A DNA stretch of 64,000 nucleotides from Alphaproteobacteria bacterium (GTDB lineage: Bacteria > Pseudomonadota > Alphaproteobacteria > RF32 > CAG-239): assembly GCA_015062285.1 (NCBI GenBank), contig SUUY01000003.1, positions 124,001-188,000 on the forward strand. Reading direction: 5' to 3'. The position numbers and the translations under genes are program-made. Each line of letters begins with the position of its first letter. Position 1 is the first letter of the stretch. This document shows positions 61,497-64,000 of the stretch, one piece after another. The notes below the pieces were generated by a model. It was not told the DNA's origin and did not search any database. It saw nothing but the letters and a program-made list of their open reading frames with translations.

Positions 61497-62276
61497 TTAT
61501 TCTCCAAATATCATCGATAAATAAGTCATAACAATAAAACCTAAAAATACTGCTGCAGCTGATTTATTAGTAGATTGATTACTGCCATATGTTTCCGGCA
61601 ATATCTCATTAATCACCACAAACAATAATGTTCCTCCGGCAAAAGCCATTCCATATGGCACAATATTAAAACTTATTCCCATCAAAAACAACCCGACTAT
61701 TGCCCCCAAAGGTTGTACCATACCTATAACAAAGGCCATAACAGCTGCTCGCAAACGAGAATTACCTGCTGCCACCAAAGAAATGGCAATAGTCAAACCT
61801 TCTGGAATATTATGAGCTGCAATACCAATTACTAAAGATAACGGATTTACAATATCTTCTGCTCCGTAAGCTACCCCTACTGCCAATCCCTCAGGAAGTT
61901 TGTGCAGGGTAATTGCGATAATAAACAACCAAGCTTTTTTTAAATCAAAATGCGGCCCGTGATGTCCCATTGCATTATGTTCGTGAGGAATTGCCAAATT
62001 CAATATCCACACCAATAAAACACCTCCAAACACAGCCAAAGTATAATTAAATGCGGTTTGATATACTTCTTCGCCTTCAATCACAATCTCTTGCATTGCC
62101 GGCACCAACAATGAGAAGAAAGACGCAGCCAACATAATGCCGGCAGCAATATTGAGCAACATATTGATTTCAGCCTTGCGATATCTTTTTCTAAAAAATA
62201 TACACAAACCACCTAAACCTGTCACCATTCCGGCAGCCAATGCAGCCAACAATCCTTGAATATATACTTGATTCAT
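61497..62276 (-). CDS. ZIP-family metal transporter
   Basis: The 259-aa protein is a ZupT-type ZIP permease for zinc or other divalent metals. Seven to eight membrane helices; the two metal-binding HxxxE motifs are HKLPEGLAVGVAYG and HNIPEGLTIAISL in helices 4 and 5. A His-rich HEHNAMGHHGPHFD loop at about 98-111 may also bind metal. It is 2 bases from mutL and likely cotranscribed with it. Confidence 0.92.
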   Translation of the reverse strand: MNQVYIQGLLAALAAGMVTGLGGLCIFFRKRYRKAEINMLLNIAAGIMLAASFFSLLVPAMQEIVIEGEEVYQTAFNYTLAVFGGVLLVWILNLAIPHEHNAMGHHGPHFDLKKAWLFIIAITLHKLPEGLAVGVAYGAEDIVNPLSLVIGIAAHNIPEGLTIAISLVAAGNSRLRAAVMAFVIGMVQPLGAIVGLFLMGISFNIVPYGMAFAGGTLLFVVINEILPETYGSNQSTNKSAAAVFLGFIVMTYLSMIFGE

Positions 62277-62278
62277 AT

Positions 62279-64000
62279 CTATTTCCTATCAAACAATTTT
62301 GCGATATCAGCGATCTTAAGCTCTACATAAGTCGGACGCCCATGATTACACTGTCCGGAATGGGGTGTCCTTTCCATATCTCGCAATAACTTATTCATTT
62401 CTTCAATATTCATTTTTCTTCCTGCTCTGACTGACCCATGACAAGCTATTGTAGCACAAACCAAATGCAATTTTTCTTTTAGTTCAAAACCATTTCCCCA
62501 TTCTGCCATTTGTTGAGCAATATCTTCAATCAATTTCTTTACATCAATCTCACCCAACAACGCCGGAGTTTCTCTAACAATTACAGCTGTCGTTCCAAAT
62601 TCCTCCACAATCAAACCAAGCTTAGATAATTCTTCTGCTCCTTGCAAAATTCTGTTTTTTTCCGCCGGTGCCAAATCAACAATTTCCGGAATCAGCAAAA
62701 TTTGTGTTGCAACATTCCCCTCTTGCAAATCTGCCTTCAGTTTTTCCATCACCACCCGTTCATGAGCGGCATGCTGGTCTGTAATAATAATACTATCTTC
62801 ACTCTGTGATATAATATATGTATTATGAAACTGTGCTTTTGCCATACCCAAAGGACCAACATCAGAGCGATCCACCACATCTTCGACATTCTCAACCCTA
62901 ACCGAGATTTTACGTTCTAATTCCGGCAAAACAGCTTGCCTTGAATATGTATAAGGTTTTGTCTGATAAACCCTATTGGGCAAAACATGCTCTCTTAAAT
63001 ATCCCGTATCTTCTTCATTTTCTTCAAATTTAGGAAGACTGTCTCCAATCAAATTTTCTAAACTTATGGTATTTGATGTTCTATTGGCATGCAAATTCAA
63101 AGCATTTCTGATAGCACTAACCAGCAAACCCCTCACTAGTGCAGAATCATAAAAACGCACTTCTGCTTTTGCCGGATGTACATTTACATCTACATACTTG
63201 GGATCAACATCAATAAACAAAGCACAAAGCGGATAACGTCCGGAGGTCAAAACATCTAAATAAGCACCTTTTAGAGCTCCTAATAATAACTTATCTCTAA
63301 CCGGACGATTATTAACAAACAAAAACTGTGATAATGAGTTTGCCTTATTCAAAGTTGGCAAGGAAACATATCCGCTGATTTTCACCCCTTCTCGCTCTGC
63401 ATCGATTCTGATTGAATTTTCACCAAAGTCTTTTCCCATAATTGAAGAAATACGCTCCAGCCTTGATTCAAACAAATCTCCGTTACACGCCGGCAACAAC
63501 ATTTTTTTCTTATCATTATCATATAAAGAAAAAGATATATGAGGATTTGCCAAGGCAATTCTTTGCAATATATCATGACATTGCGTTGCTTCCGAACTTC
63601 CGGTTTTTAAAAACTTGAGCCTTGCCGGAGTTGCAAAAAACAAGTCTCTAACATCAATTCTTGTTCCTGCTCCATAAGCCGCCGGAACAACTTCTGACTT
63701 TTCTCCGCCATTAACCTCAATTTTCCATGCATTTTCGGCATCTTTGATTCGGCTGATGATAGAAAGTCTGGCTACCGATGCAATAGATGGTAAAGCTTCT
63801 CCCCTAAATCCCAAATAACTTATATTAAACAAATTATCATCAGGTAATTTAGAAGTTGCATGCCTTTCAACAGCCAATTCAAGCTCTTGCGGTGACATTC
63901 CTTTGCCGTTATCACTGATTGTAATATAGCTTTTTCCACCATCTCCCAAACGGACTTCTATTGATGAAGCACCGGCATCAATAGCATTTTCAACCAATTC
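62279..64000 (-). CDS. mutL: DNA mismatch repair protein MutL, 5' partial
   Basis: The coding frame runs off the right edge, so the N-terminus (start and first ATP-binding residues) is outside the window. Visible: ELVENAIDAG, the DNGKGM and GFRGEALPSIASV GHKL motifs, and the C-terminal region with DQHAAHERVV, ATIACHGSVRAG and CNHGRPT, which marks the endonuclease/dimerisation domain. MutL links MutS recognition to strand cleavage. About 573 residues are seen. Confidence 0.95.
   Translation of the reverse strand, partial: ELVENAIDAGASSIEVRLGDGGKSYITISDNGKGMSPQELELAVERHATSKLPDDNLFNISYLGFRGEALPSIASVARLSIISRIKDAENAWKIEVNGGEKSEVVPAAYGAGTRIDVRDLFFATPARLKFLKTGSSEATQCHDILQRIALANPHISFSLYDNDKKKMLLPACNGDLFESRLERISSIMGKDFGENSIRIDAEREGVKISGYVSLPTLNKANSLSQFLFVNNRPVRDKLLLGALKGAYLDVLTSGRYPLCALFIDVDPKYVDVNVHPAKAEVRFYDSALVRGLLVSAIRNALNLHANRTSNTISLENLIGDSLPKFEENEEDTGYLREHVLPNRVYQTKPYTYSRQAVLPELERKISVRVENVEDVVDRSDVGPLGMAKAQFHNTYIISQSEDSIIITDQHAAHERVVMEKLKADLQEGNVATQILLIPEIVDLAPAEKNRILQGAEELSKLGLIVEEFGTTAVIVRETPALLGEIDVKKLIEDIAQQMAEWGNGFELKEKLHLVCATIACHGSVRAGRKMNIEEMNKLLRDMERTPHSGQCNHGRPTYVELKIADIAKLFDRK

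Noticed and set aside
1-64000. Insertion sequences or prophage
   Set aside because: I found no transposase, integrase, terminase or capsid genes in the window.

Overview
The window reads as chromosome of an AT-rich, Gram-negative, anaerobic or microaerobic alphaproteobacterium. Evidence for this: lipid A/Kdo genes (lpxK, waaA), an Omp25-like barrel protein, a DUF2155 protein, the gene order rlpA-dacA-tmk-holB-tatD-metG, a complete Rnf complex, the [FeFe]-hydrogenase maturase HydG and the epoxyqueuosine reductase QueH. I infer an uncultured host-associated lineage, but nothing in the sequence names it.

Layout. 1-6.3 kb: apbE (partial), rseC and rnfBCDGEA, one tight operon for an ion-pumping ferredoxin:NAD oxidoreductase, its flavinylating enzyme and a likely assembly factor. 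6.3-10.6 kb: an orphan gene, a type-5-like uracil-DNA glycosylase, a barrel OMP, a Nudix hydrolase and a TPR-methyltransferase. 10.6-17 kb: rpsD with a structured leader, then a degenerate sulfatase-like membrane protein joined to yejE-yejF and an HD hydrolase. 17-26.3 kb: proline iminopeptidase, ParB-like protein, queH, an amidohydrolase, galE, a lipoprotein, a glycosyltransferase, a U32 protease and an orphan gene. 26.3-37.2 kb (all minus strand): a 1,023-aa PcfJ-like/repeat protein, hydG with a TM1266-family regulator, an RNase H-like protein, a PAS histidine kinase and a Gld-type ABC system (ATPase, permease, GldG, DUF4340). 37.3-39 kb: two overlapping MlaD genes and a DUF2155 gene. 39-50.6 kb (minus): trkH, a degenerate SNase-like protein, metG, DHH, MBL, tatD, holB, tmk, dacA, rlpA and mltB. 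50.7-54.5 kb: small orphan genes, two tRNAs and a MutT-like gene. 54.6-61 kb: hupB, lon, a stand-alone FliN-like gene, then acyltransferase-waaA-lpxK. 61-64 kb: tRNA-Ser(GCU), a ZIP transporter and mutL (partial).

Most unusual signal. All three tRNA genes in the window (Ser-UGA, Val-UAC, Ser-GCU) share an architecture I cannot match to a described class. On the far side of each tRNA terminator lies an inverted, diverged 'shadow' of that same tRNA's 3' end, so that tRNA tail, terminator and shadow form one large palindrome. All three shadows differ from their partner T-loops by the same change (TTCGA to TTCAA), and the tail corresponding to CCA reads as an ACA-containing end. At the two Ser loci there are also direct copies of terminator plus tRNA 3' end farther out, and at Ser-UGA a shuffled 5'-half copy. 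This could be scars of a small tRNA-end-targeting element or a family of tRNA-like RNAs ending in terminators.

Secondary leads are the PcfJ-like giant protein, the kinase-coupled Gld-type ABC locus, the pseudo-sulfatase/Yej locus lacking yejA and yejB, the lone FliN, and a set of short orphan genes without Shine-Dalgarno sites.
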